Below, piece after piece: positions 34,518 to 42,675 of a stretch of DNA of 51,192 nt. The notes under the pieces are model-generated. The model made no database searches. It was given only the letters and a program-made list of their open reading frames with translations, and was not told where the DNA came from. Made by a program: the position numbers and the translations under genes. How positions within the stretch are numbered: the stretch's first letter is position 1; each line of letters opens with the position of its first letter. The DNA comes from Spirochaetota bacterium (lineage in GTDB: Bacteria > Spirochaetota > Spirochaetia > Sphaerochaetales > Sphaerochaetaceae), in assembly GCA_023401595.1 (NCBI GenBank), contig JAEXDQ010000031.1, forward strand, positions 1 to 51,192, read 5' to 3'.

Positions 34518-35600
34518 ATGGCGAACGAAAAAAAGACCACCCCGAAAAAACAGAGTTCCACGCTTGACAGGAAAATCAAGAAGGCGAAGAAACGGGGCAA
34601 GAAGCTACTGATCCTGCTCGCCGTCCTGCTGGTCGTCTTTATCATAACGATGATCCTCACTCCTTCGGAGGATGAATATCTGGCTTCATCCGCCGCGTCG
34701 GGCGCACCAAGCGCGTCGGGCAGCATCGCCGGATTGGAACTTCCGGCATCAAGGCCGGGGGATGTGATCATAAGCCATACCGGCTATACCCTGTGCTATA
34801 ACGAAGAACACGAGCAACCGGACTGGGTGGCCTACGAACTTACCAGGGAAGAGGTATACGGGGCCGAAGACCGCGCCGACGACTTCCGACCGGATCCGAC
34901 GGTCAAGACGGGCTCTGCAACATTGGACGACTATCGGGGATCCGGGTATGACCGAGGGCATCTGATTCCTGCGGCGGACTTGAAATGGTCGGCGGAAGCC
35001 ATGAGCGACTCGTTCTACCTGAGCAACATGAGTCCTCAGGACCCGCAGTTCAACAGGGGCATATGGGGTACTCTGGAGGGCGTCGTGCGGAACTTCGCGG
35101 CTACGGAGGGGAATGTCTACGTCGTGACCGGGCCGGTATTGACCGATGGTCCGTACAGCACCATCGGGAAAAACAACGTCTCCGTGCCGAAACGATATTA
35201 CAAGGTGGTGCTGGACTATACTGAACCGGAAATCAAGGCCATTGGGTTCCTGCTGCCGAATGAAGGCTCCAAGAAATCAGTGCAGAGTTTCGCCTGTAGC
35301 GTCGACGCGGTAGAGGAAGCGACGGGGCTCGACTTCTTCCCCCTGTTGCCCGACGATATCGAAACCAAGCTGGAAAATTCCTATGATACGGGGCTTTGGG
35401 ATTTCAACGAATTCAGGGCCTCGGCTTCGGAGCGGAGCAATATCGAGACGGCAACCCCAGCGCCCGTTCCCGCGGGCAACGGCACGCTCAGGAAACTGCA
35501 ACAGATTTCGACACAGTATCTCGTCAAGCTCAAGAAGGAGCTGATGGGTATCGTGAATATCTTCATTCCGAAATCAGTCACGGAAGCGATCGGCATCTGA
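34518..35600 (+). CDS. Membrane-anchored DNA/RNA non-specific endonuclease
   Basis: 360 residues. A basic N-terminus is followed by one membrane segment (about 27-46: LLILLAVLLVVFIITMIL), with the catalytic domain outside the cytoplasm. The NUC1/endonuclease signature YDRGHLIPAADLKW is near residue 140 and holds the catalytic histidine; YLSNMSPQDPQFNRGIW gives the metal-binding asparagine. Family members degrade DNA and RNA for nutrient use or DNA uptake. AGAGG lies eight bases before ATG 34518, so I prefer it to ATG 34494. After the stop a 10-bp periodic array begins at once. Confidence 0.88.
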   Translation: MANEKKTTPKKQSSTLDRKIKKAKKRGKKLLILLAVLLVVFIITMILTPSEDEYLASSAASGAPSASGSIAGLELPASRPGDVIISHTGYTLCYNEEHEQPDWVAYELTREEVYGAEDRADDFRPDPTVKTGSATLDDYRGSGYDRGHLIPAADLKWSAEAMSDSFYLSNMSPQDPQFNRGIWGTLEGVVRNFAATEGNVYVVTGPVLTDGPYSTIGKNNVSVPKRYYKVVLDYTEPEIKAIGFLLPNEGSKKSVQSFACSVDAVEEATGLDFFPLLPDDIETKLENSYDTGLWDFNEFRASASERSNIETATPAPVPAGNGTLRKLQQISTQYLVKLKKELMGIVNIFIPKSVTEAIGI

Positions 35601-35790
35601 TGCCTGACGGCCTTTGACAGCTTTTGACAGTCTTTGATGACACCTGAGAGCCTTTGACAGCCCTTGTTGGTATCTGACAGCCCTTAAAAAGCTTTTGACG
35701 GCATCTAACGGTACCTGACGGCCTTTGATGATGCCCAAACCTGACGGCTCTTAAAAGCCATTGACAGCCCCTTGACGGCATCTGGGGGTA
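35601..35790. repeat. 10-bp periodic degenerate array
   Basis: Directly after the nuclease stop, thirteen units follow with one single-base slip near 35700: for example cctttgacag (35611), cttttgacag (35621), tctttgatga (35631), cctttgacag (35651), tatctgacag (35671), tacctgacgg (35712). More diverged units continue to about 35790. Consensus is roughly yctttgacrg. The period equals one helical turn and the units are not codon based. It lies between convergent genes. Confidence 0.85.
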
Positions 35791-35857
35791 CGGACTGCTC
35801 CGGACAGCCGGCTGTCAATTGGAAACAGTATCTGCGAACAGTACAGACGGACATCCG

Positions 35858-36811
35858 TCAACGTCCGGCGGCTTTGACAAAACGCTGACGCAAGGCCAGC
35901 GCCTGTTCCCAGGACAACAGCGCGCGGTCGGGGCCGGGTCCGCCAGCGCCAGGGCCCTGGCTACCATGTTCGGCGAAACGGGATTCCTGGGGATGCCAGG
36001 TTCGCTCCACCCCCTCTTTCGTCCTGCTGTGCATCGTCGTCCACCCCTCAGGCTTGATATGGTCGTCCATCGTGCAAGAAAGGTATACCGCGGCGCAGCT
36101 GACGTCGGTCGCCCCGCTGGGATGCCAGGGACGGCCCAGCCATACCGTACCGGCGGGCATGGCGCTGGACTCCTTCTCCAGACGGCAGGAGAGGAAACAG
36201 AACCCCAGCTCAGAACCGACCTTCGTGGAAGGCGCGCAGATATAGCCGTCGGCGCCGCTGTAGCGGGAGACGATCGTGCAGGAGTCGAACAACGCCAGCC
36301 CGGCGCCGAAGATGAAGTCGATGTTACCGAGAATACGGCAGTCGCTGAAATAATGCGTTCCGACGTCGCAATACAAAGTGTCCTGCCATCCGATGAACGT
36401 ACACTCTTCGCAGACCGTATCGGCGGCGCCAGCGACCGTCCTGAACGCGACAGCTTGGGAACCATGCCGTTTCGCTGAATCGCCTTGTTTTTCCTCCTGG
36501 GCTTTCAGATAGTCGAAATCGTTGGCAAACGTCATACCCTTCGCCTTGAAGGAGGCCGCGGCGACAGTGACCGTGGAGCTGTCGCCGGTTCCCAACGTCC
36601 TGTCTCCCCTGACCGTACCATGGTGGTCGTCATAGACGATCACTGAGGTTCCGGGATGTTCGGCTGTAAACGTCACGTCAGCTCGGTCAATGAACAGCTT
36701 CTCCCTCCAGATGCCGGAAGGAAAATGAATATGGAGACGCCCCTCAGAAGGAGCGTCCGCAAGCGCCTTGGCGATCGATTCGCCGGGCTTCACATGTATC
36801 CTATGTTCCAT
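35858..36811 (-). CDS. Pectin methylesterase (CE8), apparently cytoplasmic
   Basis: Removes methyl groups from pectin or oligogalacturonate. The 317 residues form the right-handed beta-helix family, with family blocks AVAFRTVAGAADT, GWQDTLYCD (catalytic aspartate), GNIDFIFGAG (second aspartate) and VWLGRPWHP. ATG 36811 follows GGGGAG by about nine bases. No signal peptide is seen from this start, nor from the upstream in-frame one, so it should act inside the cell on imported oligomers. It is the last gene of a three-gene operon with a DeoR regulator and a TIM-barrel protein. Confidence 0.88.
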   Translation of the reverse strand: MEHRIHVKPGESIAKALADAPSEGRLHIHFPSGIWREKLFIDRADVTFTAEHPGTSVIVYDDHHGTVRGDRTLGTGDSSTVTVAAASFKAKGMTFANDFDYLKAQEEKQGDSAKRHGSQAVAFRTVAGAADTVCEECTFIGWQDTLYCDVGTHYFSDCRILGNIDFIFGAGLALFDSCTIVSRYSGADGYICAPSTKVGSELGFCFLSCRLEKESSAMPAGTVWLGRPWHPSGATDVSCAAVYLSCTMDDHIKPEGWTTMHSRTKEGVERTWHPQESRFAEHGSQGPGAGGPGPDRALLSWEQALALRQRFVKAAGR

Positions 36812-36857
36812 GGGACAATTCTCCCCGTCCGGGCATGTCGCGTCAATATCATCGCAA

Positions 36858-37814
36858 TCATCGCGCGATATATTTTGACGAAACCAGACGGTCAAGCAGC
36901 TTCATGTTGTAGAGGGGGTCCTTTAGCGTCTCCAGCACAAGGTTCACGTCGGCTTCCCGAAGAACGCGGACTACGGCTTCGCAGGGAAAACGGTGCAGGT
37001 CGAAGGTGTCGTGGTCATCCATGAACGATCCGGGAACCAGTGCGCCATCTACAATTTTGTCGGGACAGGCGCGGTTGCTGTGCAGGTGGCTGGTAATCAC
37101 CTTTCCTGTACGTATGACCCGTCTGACGCCCTCCAGAAAATCAAAGCCGTACAAGCAGCTTGAAATCCAGAGGTGCCCGATGTCCAGACAGAGATAGAGA
37201 TTCGGATGCGCCGTAGCCAGCCGCTCCATTTCCCATGGGGTCTGGCAAAGGGAACCGACCCGCGGGTTGAGGTTCTTGACCGCAAGACGAAGCCCATGCT
37301 CTTCGCATTTGCCGGCGGCTTTCGCCAATTGGAGCACCATATGATCGAAATGTGCGAGATAACAGGGCGTATCTATATATTCGCGGCCGCAAATCGTCCC
37401 TTCCTTCCTCCAGATGAATCGGCAGAACTCATCGCTGTTGAGCAACAACTGCCTCTCCAGGAGGTTGAACGGTATCGCCCGGTCAGTGGCGTAGCCCGGA
37501 TGCGATACAAGGACAGGCGCACCGAAGGCCTTCGCCGTCCTGATGCTTGCCTCCAATATGTCATAGCTGTCGGAAAGCACCGAGGGATCTTCGCTGGCGA
37601 AATTAGGAAATACGGAACAGAGAGGGCATCCGACATGGACGGAGACGACCCGCTTGCCGACGACAGGCTTCAGCTCATGCAGCAACATAGGCGCAAGCTG
37701 ATAGGAAAGCTCAAACTGAGCGTACCTGCTCACCGCAGGGTCGTCATATTCCATGATCAGCACGAGGACCTCTTCGACTTTCTTGATACCGACCAAAGAG
37801 ATCGCTTGGGTCAT
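36858..37814 (-). CDS. TIM-barrel sugar isomerase/epimerase-like protein
   Basis: 318 residues of the xylose-isomerase-like / AP-endonuclease-2 TIM barrel. Metal and substrate residues are likely in LVSHPGY, LAVKNLNPRVGS (normally VEN or similar), LCLDIGHLWI and the final VNLVLETLKD glutamate. The start overlaps the DeoR stop by four bases, indicating coupling. With pectin methylesterase after it, a role in converting uronates or related sugars is plausible but not shown. The lysine in AVKN, where many members have glutamate, is unusual. Confidence 0.75.
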   Translation of the reverse strand: MTQAISLVGIKKVEEVLVLIMEYDDPAVSRYAQFELSYQLAPMLLHELKPVVGKRVVSVHVGCPLCSVFPNFASEDPSVLSDSYDILEASIRTAKAFGAPVLVSHPGYATDRAIPFNLLERQLLLNSDEFCRFIWRKEGTICGREYIDTPCYLAHFDHMVLQLAKAAGKCEEHGLRLAVKNLNPRVGSLCQTPWEMERLATAHPNLYLCLDIGHLWISSCLYGFDFLEGVRRVIRTGKVITSHLHSNRACPDKIVDGALVPGSFMDDHDTFDLHRFPCEAVVRVLREADVNLVLETLKDPLYNMKLLDRLVSSKYIAR

Positions 37815-38578
37815 TGCTGGTCATCCCCCGTCAGCACTTGCACGCCCATCTGCTCGAAAGTACTCCGAACATCCTCGGCGATGGAATCGGTGACCAGAAC
37901 GTCTATCGAGCCCCAATCACAAATTCTGGCGAGAGAATCCCTGCCTAGCTTCGTCGAGTCAACCATCAGGCAGACCTTGCTGGCGCTGTCGATCATCGCA
38001 CGTTTTGTGTCAGCCTCTATCAGATTCGTACAGGACACGCCTCCGTTCAAGGAGAAACCGGAAGCTCCTAAAAACAGGATGTCGGCATGTATCTGGCGGA
38101 AACAGTCCCTTGCATAGTTACCGATGGCCGACATCGACTGCCGCCGGAGCGTCCCCCCTGCGATCAGAAGCTCTATGTTCTCCACCCCCATCAGTTCCTG
38201 GATGACAAGCAAAGAATTCGTCGCCACAGTCAAAGAGAGGGCGTTGATATATCTGGCCAGATGTACCGTGGTGCTGCCGCTGTCGATAATGATGTTCTGT
38301 CCGGGCTGGACAAGTCTGGAAGCGATTTTCGCAATCAATTTCTTCTGTTCAGTCCATTCGTATATGGTATTGGAGATCAAACGCACCAGATCCTGCCGTT
38401 CTGCCAGAATCGCCCCCCCATGAGTCCGTACCAACAAACCTTTTTGCTCCAGATCATCGAGATCGGTCCGCACCGTTACCTTGGAGACGTTCAGAACTTT
38501 CGTCAGCTCTCCCACCTGCACGCTTTCCTGAGCCTTCAACATTTCCAAAATAGTACGTTTGCGCTCGGTCGAATTCAT
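37811..38578 (-). CDS. DeoR-family transcription regulator
   Basis: 255 residues from ATG 38578, which follows AGGAGG. An N-terminal winged helix (ERKRTILEMLKAQESVQVGELTKVLNVSKVTVRTDLDDLEQKGLLVRTHGGA) lies at about 4-57; it is given here only as its extent. The C-terminal DeoRC sensor domain has IIDSGSTTVHLARYI and later ADILFLGASGFSLNGG. Such regulators bind a sugar phosphate and repress neighbouring genes. It is first in the operon with the TIM-barrel protein and the pectin methylesterase. A perfect inverted repeat (38614-38637) lies just upstream and is the likely autoregulatory operator. Confidence 0.9.
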   Translation of the reverse strand: MNSTERKRTILEMLKAQESVQVGELTKVLNVSKVTVRTDLDDLEQKGLLVRTHGGAILAERQDLVRLISNTIYEWTEQKKLIAKIASRLVQPGQNIIIDSGSTTVHLARYINALSLTVATNSLLVIQELMGVENIELLIAGGTLRRQSMSAIGNYARDCFRQIHADILFLGASGFSLNGGVSCTNLIEADTKRAMIDSASKVCLMVDSTKLGRDSLARICDWGSIDVLVTDSIAEDVRSTFEQMGVQVLTGDDQQ

Positions 38579-39018
38579 GAACGCCTCCTTTCCCCCATCC
38601 AGTCCCGTCACTCAAGAACTTCATCCTCGAAGTTCTTCCGAAGGATACCCTCGGAACGACATGGACATAAACCATGTATCATCCTACCATAAAAGAAAGG
38701 AAACACAAATAAAGAAAACCAATGATGATGAAAAATCCCAACAGCAATCTTGGTTCAAGGCTCTGTCGAGCCTCGACATTCCCTCCGCCGCCGATACCAT
38801 GATGGCTCAATTCGAAAACATTCTCCCCTTTCGTATCGGTCAGACGACAGGTACGGTTATCGCGGCCGGTCAATTTTGAACCGGATACCGGCGCTCTCCA
38901 ACCTGATGGCGTTACGTGTTTCCAGCCCTCATCCAGAGGGTCGAGCCGGATACCGGCACGCAGCTTTGGCAATGGGGGCTGAGACGCAATGAACGAAGAG
39001 GCTTAATGGTGGACGAAC
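38579..39018. other. Noncoding upstream region of the DeoR operon
   Basis: About 440 bases without a credible gene. It holds the inverted repeat at 38614-38637, an A-rich stretch near 38690-38730 that likely contains the operon promoter, and two identical copies of ccggataccggc at 38881-38892 and 38946-38957, 65 bases apart. Near the right end no clear terminator for the phosphohexomutase is seen. Confidence 0.5.
38614..38637 (-). promoter_or_regulatory. Inverted repeat, candidate DeoR operator
   Basis: AAGAACTTC (38614-38622) and GAAGTTCTT (38629-38637) are perfect complements around six bases. They lie 36 bases before the DeoR start in its leader. No T-run follows, which argues against a terminator. 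Confidence 0.6.
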
Positions 39019-40599
39019 CTAATAGTGGGCATACCCCGCAGCGACATACCGGTCGGTAATGGCATGGATGGCCGCATCCATTTCCTCGCAAAGCTCCGAT
39101 GTACCGGCGACGACCTCCCAACGGGTCATGGCGTCTTCGCTCCGGGAAATCCTATGGGCGACCTGACACCATTGACCGGAAATCTTCGTAGAGGCATCGA
39201 TGGTCTGAGGCAAGCCGAACCGCATCAGTGCGGCGTCGAGATCGCTTCCATCATCCATGGTCTTGATCAGCGAGGCTCCACGGCGGACCATCTCGTGTTC
39301 GACATCCGCCAGCACCTGCTCCATCTGCTGAGGGGCGGCGCTAAAGAAACAAGGCCATTCCCGAACCCGATGGACTTCCCGCTGATGCTCGATCATCCGT
39401 TCATACTTCTCAGGGTACGCCGACCACATCCGTGCGGTCAGCATCGTGAAGAACAAGGTGTTTTCCGTCGCGGCGAAGCCTTTGCGCCAATCGCCGGGAT
39501 CGAGCGGGAAGTTCATATAATAATGGGCCGACTCCTCGGAAGCGGCAAGATACTGACGATGGAAGTTGGTCAACAGTTTTTCTTTGATGAAGGAATGCCC
39601 GTTTCTAATCAGGTGTACGCCTATGTCGGTCTTGGCCAGATCCACCATGGCCGTTGGAATCGCCTTTACATCTGAATAGATCTGAGGATCCCACGCTCCG
39701 GTGAAGACCCCCTGTTCATACGCACGATGAAAAATGGCTTTGAGTTCCGGCGCCAGCACCGCCATATTGAAACCGGGGGCGACTTGTTCCCCCCTGCTGT
39801 CCATCAGATCCACACGGTCGCCATCGCCATCATAGCAAAAACCGAACGCATAGCCGCCCCGCTTCATTTCATCCCATGTAGGCTGGATACTGCTGATGAT
39901 GATCGGATTCGGGTCTCCCGCAGGAAACTGCCCGTCGGGAACGAGGTTCCGGCTCTTGAGTTTCGCCCCCGCGATATCGAAAGCCATCGCGACATCCACC
40001 CCGGCGCCCCCGCACAGAAAATCGGCAAGGACGGGAACACCGGCCAAATCATTGGGGCCTACCCCAGCAAGACGCATGGAGTAATCGACATAGGAATCCA
40101 GATACCTGATGATCTTTACAGCTCCGCCCGCTACGGGTTGAGGGGTCTTGTCCTCCAGATAGAAACTCTGAATGCAAGTCAGGCCGCCGGCGGGGCCGCA
40201 TCCCATGGCGATCGGCTGCATGCTCGGGGCGAGCAGCTTCAATCCGATATATCCGCCGGGGTTATGGCTCGCGGTGAACATAACGGCCGCGGCGTCGGTA
40301 TTCTGCATGCAGGAGTAATAGAACAGACAGGTCGATTCCTGCAACGGATTCACCAGAACCGTCATGCCCAGCTCCGGAAGGATATCGAGCGCCATCTGCA
40401 TGAGCTTCGGTGCGCCAAGGCGCGCGTCGCGGCCAAGCAGAACCTTCCGGACCTTCAGGACTTCCTGAAAATATCTGCCCACCGCCAGCACCAACCGACG
40501 GGACAGGGTGTCGTCCAATAAATCTGTTTTCGTCCTGATATCATATGCTTTGAACATTCCAAGGTTCAGTTCCCGGAATTGAGTCGAATCGTGTGCCAT
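39019..40599 (-). CDS. Phosphohexomutase (phosphomannomutase/phosphoglucomutase family)
   Basis: 526 residues of the alpha-D-phosphohexomutase family, which moves phosphate between C1 and C6 of hexoses. The active serine is in TASHNPGGYIGLKL (residue near 111), the metal loop is DGDGDRVD, and the sugar loop is EESAHYYMNF. The protein starts MFKAYDIRTKTD after a short extension. The usual final phosphate-binding RxSGTEP motif is not seen; the end instead reads RWEVVAGTSELCEE. This may change substrate choice. AAAGGA precedes the ATG. Neighbours are a DeoR operon and a divergent membrane protein. Confidence 0.88.
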   Translation of the reverse strand: MAHDSTQFRELNLGMFKAYDIRTKTDLLDDTLSRRLVLAVGRYFQEVLKVRKVLLGRDARLGAPKLMQMALDILPELGMTVLVNPLQESTCLFYYSCMQNTDAAAVMFTASHNPGGYIGLKLLAPSMQPIAMGCGPAGGLTCIQSFYLEDKTPQPVAGGAVKIIRYLDSYVDYSMRLAGVGPNDLAGVPVLADFLCGGAGVDVAMAFDIAGAKLKSRNLVPDGQFPAGDPNPIIISSIQPTWDEMKRGGYAFGFCYDGDGDRVDLMDSRGEQVAPGFNMAVLAPELKAIFHRAYEQGVFTGAWDPQIYSDVKAIPTAMVDLAKTDIGVHLIRNGHSFIKEKLLTNFHRQYLAASEESAHYYMNFPLDPGDWRKGFAATENTLFFTMLTARMWSAYPEKYERMIEHQREVHRVREWPCFFSAAPQQMEQVLADVEHEMVRRGASLIKTMDDGSDLDAALMRFGLPQTIDASTKISGQWCQVAHRISRSEDAMTRWEVVAGTSELCEEMDAAIHAITDRYVAAGYAHY

Positions 40600-40628
40600 G
40601 TTTTTTCCTTTATGCGCTTCTTACCTCT

Positions 40629-40657
40629 ATCCTACAAGTGAAATGACATTTTTGCAA
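40629..40657 (-). promoter_or_regulatory. Promoter of the phosphohexomutase gene
   Basis: On the minus strand TTGCAA (40657-40652), 17 bases, TAGGAT (40634-40629). It leaves about 25 bases before the ATG with AAAGGA. Confidence 0.6.
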
Positions 40658-40788
40658 ATAAAAACTCTCAAAAAGATAAATAAAAGAAAAAAATTCCGAA
40701 CAAATAAGTTGCTATTAGCTTTCGTTTTCTTACCAAATCTTCAGTTTCTCGCCTACCTATTCGTTATCAGGCTTGATTAAGCCTCAAT

Positions 40789-40830
40789 CGGTCGTCCGTG
40801 GGTTGTTCTCCGGTCGTCCGTGGGTTGTTC
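40789..40830. repeat. Tandem duplication upstream of the YjdF-like gene
   Basis: The 20-base block cggtcgtccgtgggttgttc occurs at 40789-40808 and again at 40811-40830, period 22. The copies are identical. They may be duplicated regulatory sites or a recent slippage event. Confidence 0.85.
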
Positions 40831-40919
40831 CTGCCCTCTCTCACAGGGACGACTCTTGCATCAGAACGGATGAAAGCTGTATGTTGGAAACAGGGCAATC
40901 ACACAAAGGGGAATCTCAC

Positions 40920-41831
40920 ATGCGAAAGAGAGAGAAGAGAAACAGGATTCCGCTACGGCAACTGATCAAGGACCGAAAACCTATATTCTTCATGTATGTG
41001 ATACTGAGGGTCCTCGTCGTCGCGGTAATGGTCGCACAGATATTCAACGGCAACTTCGAAAACGTGTTCCTCTGTGTCCTGACCCTGATTCTTTTCATGA
41101 TACCCAGCATCATTGAGTCGAACTACGGAATCGACATACCGGACGTACTGGAAGTCATCGTACTGTTGTTCATCTTCGCGGCTGAGATATTGGGTGAAAT
41201 CAGGGCGTATTATATCGCCTACCCGTTCTGGGACACGATGCTGCATACGGTCAACGGGTTCTTGGCAGCGGCGATCGGCTTTTCATTGGTGGACATATTC
41301 AATAGGAACGAGAAATTCACATTCTCCCTATCGCCCCTGTTCCTGTCGATAGTGGCCTTCTGTTTTTCCATGACCATAGGAGTGCTTTGGGAGTTCTTTG
41401 AGTTCGCCATGGACTGGTTCTTCCGCATGGACATGCAGAAGGATACGGTAATCCATGCGATCAATACAGTCATGCTCGACCCTACCGCCAGCAACAAGGT
41501 GGTACACCTCAGCAACATCACCTCAGTGGCGGTCAATGGACGGGATCTCGGGCTCGGAGGGTATCTGGACATCGGATTGATCGACACCATGAAAGACCTG
41601 TTCGTCAATTTCATCGGCGCGGTAGTATTCTCCGCCATCGGATACTTCTACGTCAAGAAACGAGGACAGGGACGGTTTGCGAAACAATTCATCCCCCAGG
41701 TGATGGAAGCCCCCCAGAAACCAATGCGAAAGGGGAACAAGAACAGCATGAAACAGACCGGCGCGGATACGTCACGGCGCGCTGACGCACCGAGAAGCAA
41801 GGGCGCGTCAAAGCCGCCCCAAGGAAATTAA
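40920..41831 (+). CDS. YjdF/DUF2238-like integral membrane protein
   Basis: 303 residues with about six membrane helices and a basic C-terminal tail (KKPMRKGNKNSMKQT-like). The block WDTMLHTVNGFLAAAIGFSLVD and then FSMTIGVLWEFFEFAMDWFF are the conserved core of this family; conserved His, Asn, Glu and Asp in membrane segments suggest a metal or proton role. ATG 40920 follows AAGGGGA by about eight bases, so the upstream in-frame extension is not needed. Its last four bases overlap the end of the convergent pentapeptide gene. Function in this family is not established. Confidence 0.7.
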   Translation: MRKREKRNRIPLRQLIKDRKPIFFMYVILRVLVVAVMVAQIFNGNFENVFLCVLTLILFMIPSIIESNYGIDIPDVLEVIVLLFIFAAEILGEIRAYYIAYPFWDTMLHTVNGFLAAAIGFSLVDIFNRNEKFTFSLSPLFLSIVAFCFSMTIGVLWEFFEFAMDWFFRMDMQKDTVIHAINTVMLDPTASNKVVHLSNITSVAVNGRDLGLGGYLDIGLIDTMKDLFVNFIGAVVFSAIGYFYVKKRGQGRFAKQFIPQVMEAPQKPMRKGNKNSMKQTGADTSRRADAPRSKGASKPPQGN

Positions 41832-42478
41832 CGGACGACCAAGCCCAGCAACCGGGCGAAGTCAGCGGCCTGAAAAGTATTCACAATGGCGCCTTGCAGT
41901 TCCGTATGGTTGTCAGAGACCAACAGGTTCTCAATTTCACACTGGGAAAAATCGATACCCTTCAACGGGGTCTTGAAGAAGTCCGTGTTGACGAACTGGA
42001 CGTTTCGCCATTCGATGGACTTCAGCGTACATTCCGAGAAGATGGCGTTATGCATCTCACAGTCAACAACAGATAGTCCATGCACCGTCGATGAATCCCA
42101 ATTTGAGTACTGCAGGTTGCTGTTTTTCAGCGTCAGCTGCTTCATGCTCCCCTTGCTCAGATCCACACCCATCCATTTTGACGAATCTACTTCACAACGG
42201 TCGAAATAGGCGTTGGAACAATCACAGTTGGACAAGTCGCAATCTTTGAACAGGACATCGACGAACCCGCAACGTGAGAACCGGCACCCAAGCAACCGGC
42301 AATCCTCGAATATCACGTTACGGAAATAGATACCGCCAAAATCCATATCCTCCAGAAACACGCCCTTGACATGACAATGCTCAATGTCCGTCCCCTCATC
42401 CAAGGCCACGGAAACAGGCTGAAGGATATCAACGACTATATTGTCGTCGAAAATGACATCGGGCTTTCTGGTGTTCAT
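41828..42478 (-). CDS. Pentapeptide-repeat-like protein
   Basis: 216 residues. A quadrilateral beta-helix is suggested by repeats of about five residues with a central Phe or Leu, such as VIFEDCRLLGCRFSRCGF, VLFKDCDLSNCDCSNAYF and LKGIDFSQCEIENLL. Many units have Cys or Asp beside the hydrophobic residue. ATG 42478 has AAGGAGGAG about nine bases upstream. Some members protect DNA gyrase by DNA mimicry, but the sequence alone does not show that here. It ends in a four-base overlap with the convergent gene at 41831. Confidence 0.8.
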   Translation of the reverse strand: MNTRKPDVIFDDNIVVDILQPVSVALDEGTDIEHCHVKGVFLEDMDFGGIYFRNVIFEDCRLLGCRFSRCGFVDVLFKDCDLSNCDCSNAYFDRCEVDSSKWMGVDLSKGSMKQLTLKNSNLQYSNWDSSTVHGLSVVDCEMHNAIFSECTLKSIEWRNVQFVNTDFFKTPLKGIDFSQCEIENLLVSDNHTELQGAIVNTFQAADFARLLGLVVR

Positions 42479-42570
42479 CGCATGGCGCTCCTCCTTGGAG
42501 AATAGGCCTTTACCATCGTGATGACAAGTCCCGCCCCCCTCCTGCTGCGAAATATCCGTGCAATCCCGTA

Positions 42571-42598
42571 TTGACATTCCGTATGATGATGGTACACT
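42571..42598 (+). promoter_or_regulatory. Promoter of the molybdenum operon
   Basis: A perfect TTGACA (42571-42576), 16 bases, then TACACT (42593-42598). The predicted start of transcription falls inside the palindrome at 42603-42628. Confidence 0.65.
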
Positions 42599-42602
42599 GT
42601 TT

Positions 42603-42628
42603 CCGTTATATTTTTAAAAATATAATGG
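42603..42628 (+). promoter_or_regulatory. ModE-like operator palindrome
   Basis: TTATATTTTTAAAAATATAA (42606-42625) is a perfect 20-bp palindrome, extended by CC and GG to 26 bp with one mismatch pair. Its half-sites CGTTATAT and CATTATAT resemble the known ModE half-site CGTTATAT. It overlaps the predicted transcription start, where a bound repressor would block initiation. No modE gene is in the window. Confidence 0.6.
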
Positions 42629-42675
42629 AAGTCAACAGGAATGCCCTGTACCCATTCATCAACCGGAGACAAGAA

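Larger units (their letters stand above)
40600..40919. other. AT-rich divergent intergenic region
   Basis: The left half is very AT-rich and holds the phosphohexomutase promoter. The right half holds a 22-bp tandem duplication (40789-40830). No gene is visible. Confidence 0.6.

Noticed and set aside
35601..35790. Series of real promoters because of repeated TTGACA-like hexamers
   Set aside because: No -10 boxes occur at suitable spacing and no gene starts downstream; the period is only 10 bases.
38750..38992. Small plus-strand gene upstream of the phosphohexomutase end
   Set aside because: No ribosome site, low-quality composition, and it crosses likely regulatory repeats.
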